A stretch of DNA of 64,000 nt from the NCBI GenBank assembly GCA_025998755.1, contig AP024674.1, forward strand, positions 2,620,162 to 2,684,161, in the 5' to 3' direction. Shown here in pieces: positions 16,675 to 27,251 of this stretch. How positions within the stretch are numbered: position 1 is the stretch's first letter; each line of letters opens with the position of its first letter. The notes beneath the pieces were generated by a model. The model had not been told where the DNA came from and made no database searches. It saw nothing but the letters and a program-made list of their open reading frames with translations. The translations under genes and the position numbers were made by a program. Source of the DNA: Armatimonadota bacterium. Its GTDB lineage: Bacteria > Armatimonadota > UBA5829 > DSUL01.

Positions 16675-19600
16675 ATGATGTCTGTCCGTTTCCTGCGTAT
16701 TCTGCTATCCACCGCGCTGGTTATCTGCGCGGCTTCCGCCGTTCTGGGGCAGGGTGAGGAACCCGAGCCGGACCCTGAAGCGCAATTTTTGGATCAGCTT
16801 GCCACCAACGGGATTCCCGCCGCCTACGGCGAGATCCTCTCCGCTCTGTCCGACAGCGCCGGGGACGCGCTGAAAGAGGCGGTCAAGAGCAAGAGCGGCG
16901 AAATTGTGAAGTTTGCCAACCAGAAGGTCTGGCGCGACAAGATCTCCGCGCTCAACCAGGCCATCGGGCGCGCGCTGGCGGTGCTAGATGTCTCGGGAAA
17001 GATCTACTCGGAAGATTACTATGAGGCGACTATCTCCGCCGGATTGACCTTCATCAGTGAGCTTGCGGGCTCGGAAAGCGGAAAGGCCCTCCTGCAGTCC
17101 TATGGCATCACGGGTCCCATTGTCGCCACCGCGCTGACATCGTTCACCATATGGCGCGAGTCCGCGAAGGCGCTCAGCGAGGCCACCATGGGCCGCGAGA
17201 TGGAGAGCCTGTATGGCACCATCGAGAACATGACACGCAGTCGCGGCCGGACCCTGGGCGAAGGAGACCCGTTCCCGGTTACCCCCGAGAATGTGGAGAA
17301 GGTCTGGAAGCGCATTGTCTCGGATCCCGCTTTCCGGCGGCTTTTCCAAGCTTATGTGGAGGGGGAGCTCCAGAAGGAGTTCCCCGGGCCGGGCTTCTGG
17401 GACAAGGTGGATGTTTATATTGCCGATCCCATCATCTCCGCCGCCGCCGGAGGAGGAACGCCCGCCGATGGCTTTGCCGCTGCCGCGGCCGATCCTAACA
17501 CTCCGAGCCGAGAGAGCACCGCTGCGGAGCGGCTGGAGAAGGTCCAGCAGCAGAAACTGATGGCCCAGCACGCGGAGATGAAGCAGTATGTGGCCGGGCT
17601 GATCGGATGGCTGAACCGCGCTGCCAAGGTGCAGGAGCAGCAGGTCATAGCCCGTCAGGCTTTTGCGCAGATGAAGGCCAAGATCGAGGCCGGCGGGATG
17701 ACCATGGATCAGTATTTCGCGAAGATCCAGAAAGCCCTGGATATGGGCGGTGTGGTGGAAGCCTACCTCAAGAACTGCATGCCGGCCATCGAGAAGGCGG
17801 CGAAGGAGGAGGACTACGAGACCCTGCAGGCCCACCTCCGGATGTCCCGCGACTATGTCCGAGACGTTGTGGCGTGGCTGCCCGCGACGGGTCCCACCGC
17901 TGAGTACCGCAAGCAGCTTTTCGAGGGACTCAAGGCTTCTTACAAGGCGGCGGCCGATGGTATCCGGGCCATCAAGAAGCGTCTGGCGCAGAAGGTGGAG
18001 AAGCCATCCCCTCCGCCTCCCGCCCAGGGACAGCAGGTTCCCGCTCAGAGCGTGGACCCGCTGAACTACTATGTCCAGTATTTCAAGCCGCTCATAAAGC
18101 CGTTCGACTGGGGTGGAAATACGGATCCGCAGCGCGCACTGAAAGGACTGCGGGATGCCATCGCCGCGGGTGAGTTCAAGCCGCCGGACAACCTGTATGC
18201 CTTGCCTGCGTCGAAAAAGCCCCGGGCGGATGCCATCCTGGAGGGCTGGCAGAAACAGAACTGGGCGGTGGCCTTTGGCGGAGGCGCTGGCGCGACACTG
18301 CCCGTGCCGGACGGCAGCGCGGAGCAGAGCATCGCCGCGTATGAGCGCAAGTTGAAGGCCGACATCGCGGCACAGGCAGGGAAGACACCAGACGACCTTG
18401 CCGCACTGCGCCAGTCGCTGAAAGCTCAGGGCGAGGCCATAGAAGCCCGCTACAGGGAAGGGGAAGCCATGGTGTTTCCCTCCAAGTATGGCAAGAAGCC
18501 GCCGGAAGGTGAGACCCCGGAGCAGGTCCGGGCCCGGATTGAGGCCGGACAAGCCATTATGCAGGAGGCCGGGCGGATGTCGGCAGCCCTTCAGCCTGAG
18601 CGGGAGCGAGAGGCTGCAATAGTTGCCGCCTGGGCGGCCGCCGGCAAAATGGCCGAGGATGCCGCCTCAGCGGAGGTTGCTGCGGCGAAGCTTGCGCATG
18701 CGGAAGTCGGCTCTGCAATGAGCTCCGAACTGAGCCTGGCTCAGATGAAGGCGCGGGGCGTTGCCTCGCAAATGAACGTCATTCTGGGCCGCTTGAAATC
18801 CATCCCCCTGCCTCCGCCTGGAAGCCCATCGGCTGAGGATCTGGTTCCCGCGCTCGGGCAAGCCCGGCGGACGATCGATGGCGAACCATACACGAAGCTC
18901 GGGGCCATGAACAAGCCTCCGGACAGCACGGTCGGAGCAGGTCTTGCCGCGGCAGCCGGACAAATAGCCGGCGGGCTTCGGGAGCGGGCCATGATCATCC
19001 GCAACGATGCGGCCCGGGCCGAGGCGGAGGCGCTGGCCCTGGCGGAGGCCTACGAGCGGGGTGAGAAGGAATTCGATGCCCTCCTCTCTGAGTTCGCGGA
19101 AGACCTGCAGGACATCCGGGAGCTTGTGGATCCGGCGTTTCTGGCCCAGGACGACTGGGTGAAGCGCCGGGATGCCTCTCAGGCCGCAGCCCGCAGCCTG
19201 CGCGCGGAGGCGCAGGCGCTGACAGCTCGAGCGGATCAGGAGGCCTCCAACCGTGAGGTCGACGCGTTCTGGCTGCAGCGCGCGGCTGTGAACTTCCAGC
19301 GCCTGGTCAGTGTCGGACAGAGCTACGGCGTGGTGGAAGAGGCGGGAAGCTACGGGGCAGGCGGCTCACTGCGAGTCCCCTTGATGGACGACCGGGGCAT
19401 CGCCGCGTCGGTGCCGTATCCGCACTATGTGACTCAGGCTGAGAAGAACGAGGCGCTTACCGACATGCGCGCCATCTGGACGTCCACGAACCTGTCGAAA
19501 TTCGCGGAGACCATCGCTCCCTGGTTGAAGGACTTGGTGGAGGGATACTTCCAGCAGCTCGCTCAGGCTCCCGGCTTCCCGGAGGAGAATTTCTTTGTCA

Positions 19601-20613
19601 GCTCTCGTGACGGCGGCCGTGCCGGGCTTCCCGTGACGAAGAGCGGCCTGGCCCGCGCTCAGGAGCTTATGGCGAAGATGCAGCCGGGCACCCCGGCATT
19701 TGAGGAGGGCTGGAGAGCGCTGTTTTCCATCGTCCCCCTGGAGGTCTCTTACGGCGGTTCGTCCGCCGCGTTCCGGGATGTGGTGGTACCCTCTCAGTCG
19801 CCTCTTTCGGCTCCGTATGTGGCTTTCCGCAACAAGTTGAAGGAGCTTTACGCCCAGCATCTGCAGCTCGCAGACACAATGCGCGAGGAGGAGCGCAAGA
19901 AACAGGCTGACGAGGCCCGGCGGATCCTGCCCGGGCTCATTGCCGCCATTCGTCAGAGGTTGCAGGATGCACAGAAGCTGGTTGACGCCGCCATGGAGGC
20001 GCAGACCGGCGACCGGGCCGCCATCGAGCAGCTGTATCGCCGCCTGGAAGACTTCCACACCAACATACTGACCTCGGAGCCCTATCCGCGCATGACCCAG
20101 GCCTACGGGGCGCTGGGAAGCGCGGAAGATCCGCTCTTCAAGGATGCCGAGAGCGCGGCGAACCAGGTGGGCGTCATGTCCGGCCGGCTGCATGAGGCCA
20201 GATCCCGGCTGCAGGATCTGTTGAACAAACCGGAAGACCGCTCGGCGGAGCTGAGAGAGTTCTACAACCGCTTCAAGCAGGCCTATGAGTCACGGAGCGA
20301 GGCGCGGTTGATGGGACTGATCGCGGATTCCTGGTCGGCCGGGGACGGCACCACCGTGGACGACCTGCGGGACCACTTCCGCAACATGTTTACCGTCTTC
20401 AACGAGATCCGGGTGGCTGTCTCCAACGTGCAGGGGCAGAAGGTGGGAACCGACCGTTGGCAGGTCACCTACGACATCACCATCACCGGGCGCATCTTCG
20501 ACAACAACATCAAGCACGAGGAAAAATCCTCGGTGACGGAGGAGGTGCAACTGGACCCCCGCGGCGGCAAGATCGTCAAGACACTGCAGGGCCGCTTCTG
20601 GTATGTGCAGTAA
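16675..20613 (+). CDS. Large periplasmic protein of 1312 residues, Ala-rich helical, C-terminal NTF2-like
   Basis: It has a signal peptide (cut after VLGQ, residue about 26), then about 1150 residues dominated by Ala, Glu, Lys and Gln with heptad-like helical stretches (for example AERLEKVQQQKLMAQHAEM), and a final 125-residue domain reading ELREFYNRFKQAYESRSEAR that looks like an NTF2/SnoaL fold. There is no transmembrane helix beyond the signal. A GGGAGG ribosome site lies before the ATG pair at 16675. It follows the lipoprotein gene by 114 bases and looks like the third member of one exported system. Function unknown; no homologue recognised. Confidence 0.8.
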   Translation: MMSVRFLRILLSTALVICAASAVLGQGEEPEPDPEAQFLDQLATNGIPAAYGEILSALSDSAGDALKEAVKSKSGEIVKFANQKVWRDKISALNQAIGRALAVLDVSGKIYSEDYYEATISAGLTFISELAGSESGKALLQSYGITGPIVATALTSFTIWRESAKALSEATMGREMESLYGTIENMTRSRGRTLGEGDPFPVTPENVEKVWKRIVSDPAFRRLFQAYVEGELQKEFPGPGFWDKVDVYIADPIISAAAGGGTPADGFAAAAADPNTPSRESTAAERLEKVQQQKLMAQHAEMKQYVAGLIGWLNRAAKVQEQQVIARQAFAQMKAKIEAGGMTMDQYFAKIQKALDMGGVVEAYLKNCMPAIEKAAKEEDYETLQAHLRMSRDYVRDVVAWLPATGPTAEYRKQLFEGLKASYKAAADGIRAIKKRLAQKVEKPSPPPPAQGQQVPAQSVDPLNYYVQYFKPLIKPFDWGGNTDPQRALKGLRDAIAAGEFKPPDNLYALPASKKPRADAILEGWQKQNWAVAFGGGAGATLPVPDGSAEQSIAAYERKLKADIAAQAGKTPDDLAALRQSLKAQGEAIEARYREGEAMVFPSKYGKKPPEGETPEQVRARIEAGQAIMQEAGRMSAALQPEREREAAIVAAWAAAGKMAEDAASAEVAAAKLAHAEVGSAMSSELSLAQMKARGVASQMNVILGRLKSIPLPPPGSPSAEDLVPALGQARRTIDGEPYTKLGAMNKPPDSTVGAGLAAAAGQIAGGLRERAMIIRNDAARAEAEALALAEAYERGEKEFDALLSEFAEDLQDIRELVDPAFLAQDDWVKRRDASQAAARSLRAEAQALTARADQEASNREVDAFWLQRAAVNFQRLVSVGQSYGVVEEAGSYGAGGSLRVPLMDDRGIAASVPYPHYVTQAEKNEALTDMRAIWTSTNLSKFAETIAPWLKDLVEGYFQQLAQAPGFPEENFFVSSRDGGRAGLPVTKSGLARAQELMAKMQPGTPAFEEGWRALFSIVPLEVSYGGSSAAFRDVVVPSQSPLSAPYVAFRNKLKELYAQHLQLADTMREEERKKQADEARRILPGLIAAIRQRLQDAQKLVDAAMEAQTGDRAAIEQLYRRLEDFHTNILTSEPYPRMTQAYGALGSAEDPLFKDAESAANQVGVMSGRLHEARSRLQDLLNKPEDRSAELREFYNRFKQAYESRSEARLMGLIADSWSAGDGTTVDDLRDHFRNMFTVFNEIRVAVSNVQGQKVGTDRWQVTYDITITGRIFDNNIKHEEKSSVTEEVQLDPRGGKIVKTLQGRFWYVQ

Positions 20614-20713
20614 GCCGCAATAAGCCGGGCAGGGTGGGCAAGACGCAACGGCCTCACGCCATCTCGTCCCGCTCGTGGCGAGCCGCTGCAAGGCAAGCGC
20701 CACAAAGAAGAGA

Positions 20714-20741
20714 AGTCCCCCGGCTTTCGGGCCGGGGGACT
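20714..20741. terminator. Rho-independent terminator, probably bidirectional
   Basis: An 11-bp perfect GC-rich stem (20714-20724 with 20731-20741) and a TTTCGG loop. On the minus strand it is followed by a T-rich run (TTCTCTTCTTTG), so it should end the minus-strand prepilin gene and also the upstream plus-strand gene. Confidence 0.75.
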
Positions 20742-20774
20742 CCCGTTTGTTCCGGAAGCTTTACGCTGTGTTTG

Positions 20775-21464
20775 TCAGGGCTGCCAGTAGCCTGCGTCAC
20801 GCTCCGCCACAAGCTGATCATAGCTTGCCCAGCGCGCGTGCCCGTCCAAATAGGAGATAGTTGTGCCGTCGTAATGCACACGGTCCGGAATATCACGCGC
20901 CTCACCCGGACGGGTGATGAAAATGCCGTCGTTGATGCCCACGCTGGTAACTCCCGTGGTGGAATCCTTCGGGTTGCGCGCCTCATGGATGAGCAGCAGC
21001 ATCCGCGTGGGATCCTTGTCGATGGAGGCCACCTTCATCTTATCCAGCGATGAGTTCATGCTGTAAGACAGCGGGAAGTCGCGGATAGTCTTGCCCGGCG
21101 GCGGCGTCACGTTGGCTGGGTTAGCCTCTCGGTTGCGGTCCATCGGGCACAAATAGACTTTCGCAGAGCGGACATAAGGCCAGAGCGTGCCGTTCTCCAC
21201 GTATACCCACTTCTGGCGGTCGCGGACGCTGCCGCACCAGTTGGGGACGGAGTCGCTGCCCCATCCCACGTCCGGCAGACGTCCGTGATAGTCGTCCGCA
21301 TACATCAGCATGGCATTGCTCAGCTGCTTCAGGTTATTGATGCAGCTCGCAGTGTTCGCCCGCATTCTCGCCCTGGAGAATACGGGGAACAGAATGGCTG
21401 CCAGGATGGCAATGATTGCGATGACCACCAGCAGCTCAATGAGTGTGAATCCTCGTCTCTTCAT
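20775..21464 (-). CDS. Prepilin-like secreted protein with H-x-D-G C-terminus
   Basis: The 229-residue protein begins [18 protein letters not shown], the prepilin peptidase motif, followed by [19 protein letters not shown], and ends with the [17 protein letters not shown] segment, the H-X9-DG motif of the DUF1559-like family. These proteins are typical in Planctomycetes and Armatimonadota. Processing after Gly by prepilin peptidase would yield a secreted filament or surface protein. It is a single gene with the hairpin at 20714 behind it. The related gene at 21792 lies just upstream on the same strand. Confidence 0.9.
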   Translation of the reverse strand: MKRRGFTLIELLVVIAIIAILAAILFPVFSRARMRANTASCINNLKQLSNAMLMYADDYHGRLPDVGWGSDSVPNWCGSVRDRQKWVYVENGTLWPYVRSAKVYLCPMDRNREANPANVTPPPGKTIRDFPLSYSMNSSLDKMKVASIDKDPTRMLLLIHEARNPKDSTTGVTSVGINDGIFITRPGEARDIPDRVHYDGTTISYLDGHARWASYDQLVAERDAGYWQP

Positions 21465-21791
21465 CGACGTCCCCCGCTAACAACGCCGGCGCGACACGCA
21501 TCAAGCACCGACATGTCTAGAGTAAACCAGCCTTTGCCCCGTGTCAAGGGCTGGTTGTGTCCGGGACTCCTCCGGACGGATCCCGGAGTTCCTACTGGAG
21601 TGCCATATTTTCGGTTCTCCAGCTTCTTTACTTCAGGGTCGGTGGCGATGGGCGGAGGCATGACCACTGTTGACGGCGGCACGTTTTCCGGCTCAGGCCC
21701 TCACCCATAGGGAAAGCGTCCCTCTCGTGGCCTTCCTCAAACTTACACCGCGTTCCCAGCAGGGCGCCGTCTTCGGAATGGGGTGCTCACC
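21465..21791. other. Intergenic spacer between two prepilin genes
   Basis: The stretch contains the upstream region of the 20775 gene and the downstream region of the 21792 gene. I see no convincing ORF, no hairpin with a T-run and no clear promoter here. Confidence 0.3.
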
Positions 21792-22592
21792 TCAGTAGGG
21801 CCACTCGGGACGGATGTAGTAGTCGTTGAACAGATTGAGCCACTCGTTCTTGGGCTTTCCCTGATTGTATGGATGGTCCTCCGGGTAGCGGTACTGCTCA
21901 TAGGTCAGCGTCTGGGTGTGACCGTCCGCCATCACGACGTTGTATCCGAAGACCGGATACTTCATCGTGTGCCACTGGGCGTTCCAGTCCTCGGGCTGAG
22001 GACCGGACTCGCTGACCTGCAGCGGATCCATAAACACAATGGCCCGCGCCGGGACGGGAATGGAGGAAACTTTGGCCGGGCGCCTGAGGCTTGGCTTCCC
22101 TCCCGCATACCAGTCAATGCTCCAGTTCTTGATGGCGAGAGGAGTCCGGTAGGTGTAGCTGGAGCCCAGCCCGCGCGGGTGGGTGGAGGCCGTGGTGCGG
22201 TACAGGTTCTTCACCACGGGGGGCCAACCCGTGCCGCCAGCGTCCGGGCGACGCCAGCGCAGTCCCTTATCGGCCGGGTCGCGCCACGCCTTGTTGTCCT
22301 TCACGTAGGCCTCCATGCACTCCCAGACGAACGGGATGTCCCGGATGGTCTCCGGCGGGCGGTCGTGACGGTCTTCGGCGTCCACCCCGAACGGGGCTAG
22401 GTCTTTGTTGTCGTCCGCATACATGCGGAACGCGACGCCGAGCTGCTTCAGATTGCTGAGACACGCCGCGGATTTGGCGCGTTCGCGCGCCTGCGCGAAC
22501 ACGGGGAAGAGCACCGCCGCCAGGATCGCGATGATGGCGATCACGACGAGGAGCTCAATAAGGGTGAAACCGGCAAACTTTTGTCTTGCCAT
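21792..22592 (-). CDS. Prepilin-like secreted protein with H-x-D-G-type C-terminus
   Basis: The 266-residue product starts [20 protein letters not shown] and continues [20 protein letters not shown], with [16 protein letters not shown], the standard opening of DUF1559-like prepilin proteins. The segment [17 protein letters not shown] gives the DG motif. The upstream ATG at 22619 gives nine additional residues before the Met; the ATG at 22592, with GGAGGAAG upstream, is preferred. Paralogous to the gene at 20775 but the C-terminal domain is different. An extended -10 promoter is at 22618-22626. Confidence 0.9.
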   Translation of the reverse strand: MARQKFAGFTLIELLVVIAIIAILAAVLFPVFAQARERAKSAACLSNLKQLGVAFRMYADDNKDLAPFGVDAEDRHDRPPETIRDIPFVWECMEAYVKDNKAWRDPADKGLRWRRPDAGGTGWPPVVKNLYRTTASTHPRGLGSSYTYRTPLAIKNWSIDWYAGGKPSLRRPAKVSSIPVPARAIVFMDPLQVSESGPQPEDWNAQWHTMKYPVFGYNVVMADGHTQTLTYEQYRYPEDHPYNQGKPKNEWLNLFNDYYIRPEWPY

Positions 22593-22617
22593 AGCCGCTT
22601 CCTCCGCAGACAACGGC

Positions 22618-22626
22618 ATTATACCA
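22618..22626 (-). promoter_or_regulatory. Extended -10 promoter for prepilin gene
   Basis: The minus-strand sequence is TGGTATAAT, a TGn-extended perfect -10 hexamer, 25 bases before the preferred ATG at 22592. Confidence 0.45.
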
Positions 22627-22703
22627 CCGCGATTTGTGGAGAAGAAGCGGTCTGACAGAGGTTTATTCTTTTCGCAACCGGCCGGAAATCAGAGCGGCGA
22701 AAA

Positions 22704-22730
22704 AGGCCGTCTCCGGGAAAGAGACGGCCT
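22704..22730 (-). terminator. Rho-independent terminator of the small membrane protein gene
   Basis: AGGCCGTCTC (22704-22713) pairs with GAGACGGCCT (22721-22730), a perfect 10-bp stem. Read on the minus strand it is followed by a TTTTTCGCC tract, which fits termination of the gene ending at 22768. Confidence 0.75.
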
Positions 22731-22767
22731 CTAGCGTTCGGGCGAATGCGGCCTGGGGCCAGCGCGG

Positions 22768-23148
22768 TCAGTCCGGGTTCTGCAGCCCGGGATATGCGGT
22801 ATGGAAACTGACTTGGTCATCGTGCCCGTGCAGTCTGTCCGCCATCAGCACCGGAACGTTGTGCTGCAGGAACAGCAGGGCATAAATCCCCAGATAGGCG
22901 ACGATGGTCAGCCTCAGCATGCGCCGCACAAACTGCGGACGGAACTGCCTGCACCATTCCGCGATAAAGATCGGCAGAAACAGCAGACAAAGCTTGGCCA
23001 GAACGAAGGCCCCCACGCCGAACTGGAGATAAAAATCCATCAGCGGGTTGCCCTCGCGGGCTGTCGCAGTTGAGAGCAGAGCCAGAGTGACCACGAGGTC
23101 CACAAGGCAGATCGCGACGATGATCTGACTTTCGCGTGTGAATGACAA
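22768..23148 (-). CDS. Small membrane protein, DUF5658-like
   Basis: The reliable part is the 126-residue C-terminal portion of a longer open frame. It shows three hydrophobic helices: IIVAICLVDLVVTLALLS, FGVGAFVLAKLCLLFLPIFI and LTIVAYLGIYALLFLQ. The pattern D-x-x-x-T-x4-L followed by G-NPLM and VLAKL is that of DUF5658 membrane proteins. Start TTG at 23148 with GAGG 9 bases upstream is an inference; the upstream extension is antisense to the 23432 gene and looks like a shadow. Function unknown. A terminator follows at 22704. Confidence 0.65.
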   Translation of the reverse strand: MSFTRESQIIVAICLVDLVVTLALLSTATAREGNPLMDFYLQFGVGAFVLAKLCLLFLPIFIAEWCRQFRPQFVRRMLRLTIVAYLGIYALLFLQHNVPVLMADRLHGHDDQVSFHTAYPGLQNPD

Positions 23149-23431
23149 TGCAAGATACCTCGCTGGTCGTATCAATGACCTTGTGCCTTCTGGGAATGCG
23201 GCGACAGCCTGTGCACTTTGCGGGGAATGTCGGATAGCTGCTGGCATGGGCTTTGTTGCTCCGGGTTCTAAAAAAATGCCGCTGCGTTGGGGGAGACGGG
23301 CGCAGCAGCACGGATTATCGGCGGAGCGCGTTTCACTTTTCAGATAGAATGATTTCAGGCGCATCCGCCGGCCTGTTTTTCCAAGGTTTTTGTGGGAAAG
23401 GCGGGCCGGAGGCGGAAAGGAAGGAAGTCCT

Positions 23432-25255
23432 ATGGCACCGAGAACTGGTAGCCGGGCTGGCGTATTGAGCATCGTTTGCGCAGCGGTTCTGATGGCCGGC
23501 GGCGGGGCCGCGGTTGCGCAGAGAAGCGGGGCCGATGTCTCCTGGCAGGATGATCCCCGCCTGGAGCGCAAGATTACACTGGAGCAGACCCGCGTCACGC
23601 TCGAGGAGCTGCTGCGTGCCGCCTCCGAGGAGGCGGATATGTTCCTCATCCCTTCCTCTGAGAAGCGGTTCTGGAAAGTGCGCGAGATGCCGGTGTCGGT
23701 CCACGCTCGCGACATCACCGTCCGAGAGTTCATGCGGCAGGTGGCGGGGCTGCTGGACTTCACCTGGTCGCGGGCCGGGGAAGATGGCCGCTGGACCTAC
23801 ACCATCTGGCAGGGCGCTAACGCGCGGGACCGGGAGGCGCGTGCCCTGCGCGCCAAGGAGGAAGAGCGCGCCGCACAGCTTCGACGCGGCTGGGACACAC
23901 TCACTTCGTCTCTGGCGGAGCTACAGAAGATGAGCCCCTCCGAGATCGAGAAGGCTGCGCAGGCGGATCCGCTGCTGCAGTTCGCCGCTCGCGATCCCAT
24001 CGGGCGTCCCTACACCGCGCTGATCGGGTCGCTGGGGCCCGCCGTGATCGAAAGCGTGCTGAGCGGACAGGAGTACCGCGTTCCCTTCAACCGCCTGCCT
24101 CCTGCGCAGCAGCAGAACCTGCAGGACCTGATGAGCGGGCTGCGCCAGCTGTTCCAGAAGATGGATCCGTCCGGCCGGGCAGGTGGCGATCAGACGGAAG
24201 TGGACTGGAGCCGGGTGACGGTGCGCGTCAGCCCGGCGCCGGAGGGCGTGGCGCACTCCGAGATGATCCCCGGGGGGCTTCTGGGTATGATCGGACTTTC
24301 CGGCGACCCGGCTCTGCGCATGATGTCGGGATTTCCCATTCTGGATCCCACGAGCGACGTGGCCAAGACACTTGCCAAGGCTGTGGTCCGCGTGAACGCG
24401 GGGGAGGATCCTCAGAGCGTCTTCGAGCAGATGGGCCGGGAGATGATGGAGACTCTGCGCGGGGGGGCCTCCTCTAAACAGGATGCGCAGAAGACGGCTT
24501 CTTCGGAGCTTGACCCCCTGCTTGCTCAGGAGATCGAGATCCAGCCGAAGGAGGGTCAGCCGGACGCGGGCGGCGCGCTGGCCGATTTGCCGGAGAAAGC
24601 CGGGCTGAACGTCTTCGCGGAGGCCTGGCGGGTACCGAGCGCCCAGGTCCGCACGCAGAAAGGGCGGGTGGTGGACATTCTGGATGCCGTGGCCAGCGCG
24701 TTCCGGTGCGACTGGGAACTGGACGGGACCTCCATCCGCATCCGCTCCCGCAACTGGGCGGAGCGGCGGGCCGCCATGGTCCCGAAAGCGGACATCGAAT
24801 ACTGGAAGCAGGCAATCGAGGATAACGGGTCGTTGGGAGTGGACGACCTGGCCCACATCGCGCGCGTGTACTCACCGGAGCAGTTGATGGAGATGATGGT
24901 CTCCGATCCGTCGCTCGGGATGAACATTGGCGCGCTGATGGACCCCCGCCGTAAGAGGGCGCTGCTGTTCTATGGCAGCCTGGACTCTGACACTCTCTCC
25001 GCGCTTCGGAGCGAGGCGGGACTGGATCCCCGTGGCCTGTCTCCCACCCAGCTCGATGCCCTGGCTTTGCTTTTGGAGGAGACGGGAGCGTCCCGCAGTG
25101 AAGTGCTGGTAGAGGGCACCCGGATGCGGCTGGAGGAGGAGGGTGGATCGGTACTTTTCGAGATTCAGTATCCACCCGATGGGTCGCTGACGATACCTCT
25201 CGCATCCGGCCGGCGGGGAGCGATGGGCGGAAGGGGGGGCGCCTCTTCCCCATAA
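23432..25255 (+). CDS. Secreted protein with two STN-like segments
   Basis: The 607-residue protein has a signal peptide (cut near GAAVAQ, residue about 30). Residues 45-120 contain VTLEELLRAASEEADMFL and the following strands, a pattern like the STN domain (Secretin and TonB N-terminus short), with DITVREFMRQVAGLLDFTW. A second copy lies around residues 375-440 (DLPEKAGLNVFAEAW and VVDILDAVASAFRCDW). The C-terminus is Gly-rich (GRRGAMGGRGG). There is no secretin or TonB-receptor body. I could not name it. Start ATG has AAGGAAGG upstream. Confidence 0.7.
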   Translation: MAPRTGSRAGVLSIVCAAVLMAGGGAAVAQRSGADVSWQDDPRLERKITLEQTRVTLEELLRAASEEADMFLIPSSEKRFWKVREMPVSVHARDITVREFMRQVAGLLDFTWSRAGEDGRWTYTIWQGANARDREARALRAKEEERAAQLRRGWDTLTSSLAELQKMSPSEIEKAAQADPLLQFAARDPIGRPYTALIGSLGPAVIESVLSGQEYRVPFNRLPPAQQQNLQDLMSGLRQLFQKMDPSGRAGGDQTEVDWSRVTVRVSPAPEGVAHSEMIPGGLLGMIGLSGDPALRMMSGFPILDPTSDVAKTLAKAVVRVNAGEDPQSVFEQMGREMMETLRGGASSKQDAQKTASSELDPLLAQEIEIQPKEGQPDAGGALADLPEKAGLNVFAEAWRVPSAQVRTQKGRVVDILDAVASAFRCDWELDGTSIRIRSRNWAERRAAMVPKADIEYWKQAIEDNGSLGVDDLAHIARVYSPEQLMEMMVSDPSLGMNIGALMDPRRKRALLFYGSLDSDTLSALRSEAGLDPRGLSPTQLDALALLLEETGASRSEVLVEGTRMRLEEEGGSVLFEIQYPPDGSLTIPLASGRRGAMGGRGGASSP

Positions 25256-25418
25256 GGGTAGCGCTGAGAATCCGGCGATCGTCGCAGGAGGCGGCCCCGG
25301 CGCCCGCGAAGAATTTGCGCGGAGCCGGGATGGTGCGTCCGGGGGAGTGTTACTGAGAAGGTTTCGCGGCCGGGTGAAGTGTCCCGGCCATCGCTGAAAG
25401 ACTGGGAGCTACATCGGA

Positions 25419-27215
25419 ATGAACATCAACCCACCGGTCAACCGGTTGCGCAGCCCTGCGCCGAAGATCGGCATCCGTCCGTGCATCGACTGCCGCTACG
25501 GCGGCGTGCGCGAGTCGCTGGAGGATCAGGTCATGGGAATGGCGCGAGCGACGGCGCGTTTTCTCTCGGAAAACCTGACCCACGCCAGCGGCCTCCCTGT
25601 GGAGTGCGTCATCGCGGATATCTGCATCGGGGGCGTGTCCGAAGCGGCGAAGTGCGCTGAGAAGTTCGCGAGAGAGGGAGTGGGGGTCTCGCTGACTGTG
25701 ACGCCGTGCTGGTGCTACGGCTCCGAGACGATGGACATGGACCCGCTGATCCCCAAGGCTGTCTGGGGGTTCAACGGAACGGAGAGGCCGGGAGCTGTCT
25801 ATCTGGCGGCCGTTCTGGCCGGGCACGCGCAGAAGGGGCTGCCTGCCTTCGGCATATACGGGCGGGACGTGCAGGACAAGGGCGACACATCCATTCCGCC
25901 GGACGTTCAGGAGAAGCTGCTGAGGTTCGCGAAGGCGGGGCTCGCCGCCGCGACGATGAAGGGCTCATCCTACCTGGCTATGGGCGGGGTGTCCATGGGG
26001 ATCGCCGGCTCCATCGTGGATCAGAGCTTCTTCGAGGAGTATCTTGGGATGCGTGTGGAGTCCGTGGACATGACGGAGTTTGTCCGCCGCATCGAGGAGA
26101 ATATCTACGATCCGGAGGAGTACGAGCGGGCCATCGCCTGGGTGCGAGAGCGTTGCATGGAGGGACTGGATCCCAATCCTCCCGAGAAGCAGCACTCCCG
26201 CGAGCAGAAGAACCGCGACTGGGAGTTCTGCGTGAAGATGGCCATCATTGCGCGGGATCTGATGGTGGGGAACCCTCGCCTTGCGGATCTGGGATTCCCG
26301 GAGGAGGCCGAAGGGCACAACGCGCTGGCCGGAGGCTTCCAGGGACAGCGCCAGTGGACGGATCACTTCCCGAACGGTGACTTCCTCGAGGCGATTCTAT
26401 GCTCGTCGTTCGACTGGAACGGAATCCGGCAGCCCTATATCGTGGCTACCGAGAACGACTGCCTGAACGCGGTGGCCATGCTGTTCGGGCATCTACTCAC
26501 CGGGACCGCTCAGATGTTCTCCGACGTGCGCACCTACTGGAGCCCTGAGGCCGTCAAACGGGTGACCGGCTACAGACTTGAGGGACTGGCCGAGAACGGG
26601 ATCATCCACCTGATCAACTCCGGGGCTTCCGCGCTGGACTGGACGGGACAGCAGGAGCTGGACGGCAAGCCCGCTCTGAAGCCGTTCTGGAAGATCAAAC
26701 CGGAGGAGGCGTACCGGTGCCTGGACAACACCCGGTGGTGCCCGGCGAACCTGGGCTACTTCCGGGGAGGCGGGTTCTCCAGCGAGTTCCTGACGCGCGG
26801 CGGAATGCCGGTCACCATGAGCCGGGTCAATCTGGTGAAGGGCCTCGGGCCGGTGCTTCAGATTGCTGAGGGCTGGACGGTGGACCTGCCCACGGAGGTG
26901 GGGAAGGTGCTGATGAACCGCACGGATCCCACCTGGCCCACCACCTGGTTCGTGCCGCGCCTGACCGGATCGGGTCCGTTCCGGGATGTCTACAGCGTGA
27001 TGAACAACTGGGGTGCCAACCATGGTGCCATCTGCTACGGGCACGTGGGGGCGGATCTGGTGACGCTGGCATCCATCCTGCGCATCCCCGTGGATATGCA
27101 CAACCTGCCTGAGGAGCAGCTCTTCCGGCCGGCGGCGTGGTCCCGGTTCGGGGCGCTGGAGCCGCAGGGCGCCGACTATCGCGCTTGCGCGGCGTACGGG
27201 CCGCTTTACCGGTAG
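25419..27215 (+). CDS. fucI: L-fucose isomerase
   Basis: The 598-residue protein has the full length of FucI (about 590) and its signatures: [19 protein letters not shown] at the N-terminus, [60 protein letters not shown] and [11 protein letters not shown]-like [14 protein letters not shown] with the conserved Glu and Asp that bind Mn2+. It isomerises L-fucose to L-fuculose (and D-arabinose to D-ribulose in some members). It is followed by a strong hairpin and then by a Gfo/Idh oxidoreductase, suggesting a sugar locus. Start ATG with GGGAG upstream. Confidence 0.95.
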   Translation: MNINPPVNRLRSPAPKIGIRPCIDCRYGGVRESLEDQVMGMARATARFLSENLTHASGLPVECVIADICIGGVSEAAKCAEKFAREGVGVSLTVTPCWCYGSETMDMDPLIPKAVWGFNGTERPGAVYLAAVLAGHAQKGLPAFGIYGRDVQDKGDTSIPPDVQEKLLRFAKAGLAAATMKGSSYLAMGGVSMGIAGSIVDQSFFEEYLGMRVESVDMTEFVRRIEENIYDPEEYERAIAWVRERCMEGLDPNPPEKQHSREQKNRDWEFCVKMAIIARDLMVGNPRLADLGFPEEAEGHNALAGGFQGQRQWTDHFPNGDFLEAILCSSFDWNGIRQPYIVATENDCLNAVAMLFGHLLTGTAQMFSDVRTYWSPEAVKRVTGYRLEGLAENGIIHLINSGASALDWTGQQELDGKPALKPFWKIKPEEAYRCLDNTRWCPANLGYFRGGGFSSEFLTRGGMPVTMSRVNLVKGLGPVLQIAEGWTVDLPTEVGKVLMNRTDPTWPTTWFVPRLTGSGPFRDVYSVMNNWGANHGAICYGHVGADLVTLASILRIPVDMHNLPEEQLFRPAAWSRFGALEPQGADYRACAAYGPLYR

Positions 27216-27251
27216 ACAAGAGACCCTAAGCTCTTCAAGACGCAGTAACGT

